Assembly (NCBI GenBank): GCA_027604665.1
Contig: JADGIZ010000272.1
Span: forward strand, 1 to 17,301
DNA from: Polyrhizophydium stewartii
Taxonomy: Eukaryota > Chytridiomycota > Chytridiomycetes > Rhizophydiales
Reading direction: 5' to 3'
DNA length: 17,301 bases
In this document: positions 17,236-17,301 of the stretch, in pieces
How positions within the stretch are numbered: position 1 is the stretch's first letter
Layout of the letters: each line of letters opens with the position of its first letter
Notes under the pieces: generated by a model
Database searches by the model: none
What the model was told of the DNA's origin: nothing
The model's input: only the letters and a program-made list of their open reading frames with translations
Translations under genes and position numbers: made by a program

Positions 17236-17301
17236 CTGGGTCGGGCATCAGAGCAGTAGCGCGAGCGTGTGAGCGTGAGCGTGTGTGTGTGTGTGTGTGT
17301 G
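17236..17301 (-). other. Probable intron end with GT/CA microsatellite at window edge
   Basis: Read on the minus strand, a CA run (17301-17281, cut by the window edge) is followed by CTCACGCTCAC and a CTGATG...CCCAG acceptor-like end at 17236. It is most simply the end of an intron of the coiled-coil gene; the microsatellite continues beyond the window. Confidence 0.6.

Overview
This is a eukaryotic, very probably fungal, genomic fragment. It is GC-rich and gene-dense, with many short introns (mostly about 50-140 nt, usually starting GTGCGT or a relative and carrying a GCTGAC branch-point-like motif). Its proteins carry long Ala/Ser/Pro/Gln/His low-complexity tracts, and it contains CA/CT/GT microsatellites. 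Gene content (COP9 signalosome subunit 2, mitochondrial ICT1-type release factor, Dus2, J-protein, C2H2 regulator) is generic for fungi. The phylum cannot be settled from the sequence; a zoosporic early-diverging fungus or a GC-rich basidiomycete would both fit.

Layout, left to right: (1) 1-2619 (+), a C2H2 zinc-finger regulator, open at the left edge. (2) 2620-3032, microsatellite-rich spacer between convergent genes. (3) 3033-4018 (-), a five-exon ICT1-type peptidyl-tRNA hydrolase with an intact GGQ motif. (4) 4019-4516, a shared divergent upstream region. (5) 4517-6385 (+), nine exons of COP9 signalosome subunit 2 (CSN2). All are in frame, but the gene stops before the PCI domain next to CA and CT microsatellites; two of its introns appear to be GC-AG. 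(6) 6782-7801 (+), a J-domain protein with a mitochondrial-type N-terminus and one membrane segment. (7) 7868-8596 (+), a small unrecognised Gln-rich helical protein. (8) 8964-11953 (-), a large, mostly disordered Ala/Pro/Ser-rich protein, best modelled with three exons. (9) 11954-12277, a divergent upstream region. (10) 12278-13735 (+), a coiled-coil protein with a good N-myristoylation signal. (11) 13777-15589 (+), a five-exon tRNA-dihydrouridine synthase of the Dus2 type. (12) 15762 to about 17235 (-), a protein with two long coiled coils around a Gly-rich hydrophobic segment; its 5' end lies outside the window.

There is no operon logic here; genes are independent neighbours. Two encode translation-related functions (mitochondrial ribosome rescue and tRNA modification). 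The strongest unusual points are the CSN2 gene cut off before its PCI domain, two consecutive GC-AG introns in that same gene, and the unrecognised coil-membrane-coil protein at the right edge. I saw no mobile element, CRISPR array, rRNA or tRNA gene. Exon borders were deduced by eye from reading-frame continuity, splice motifs and recalled family conservation. No alignment or search was run.
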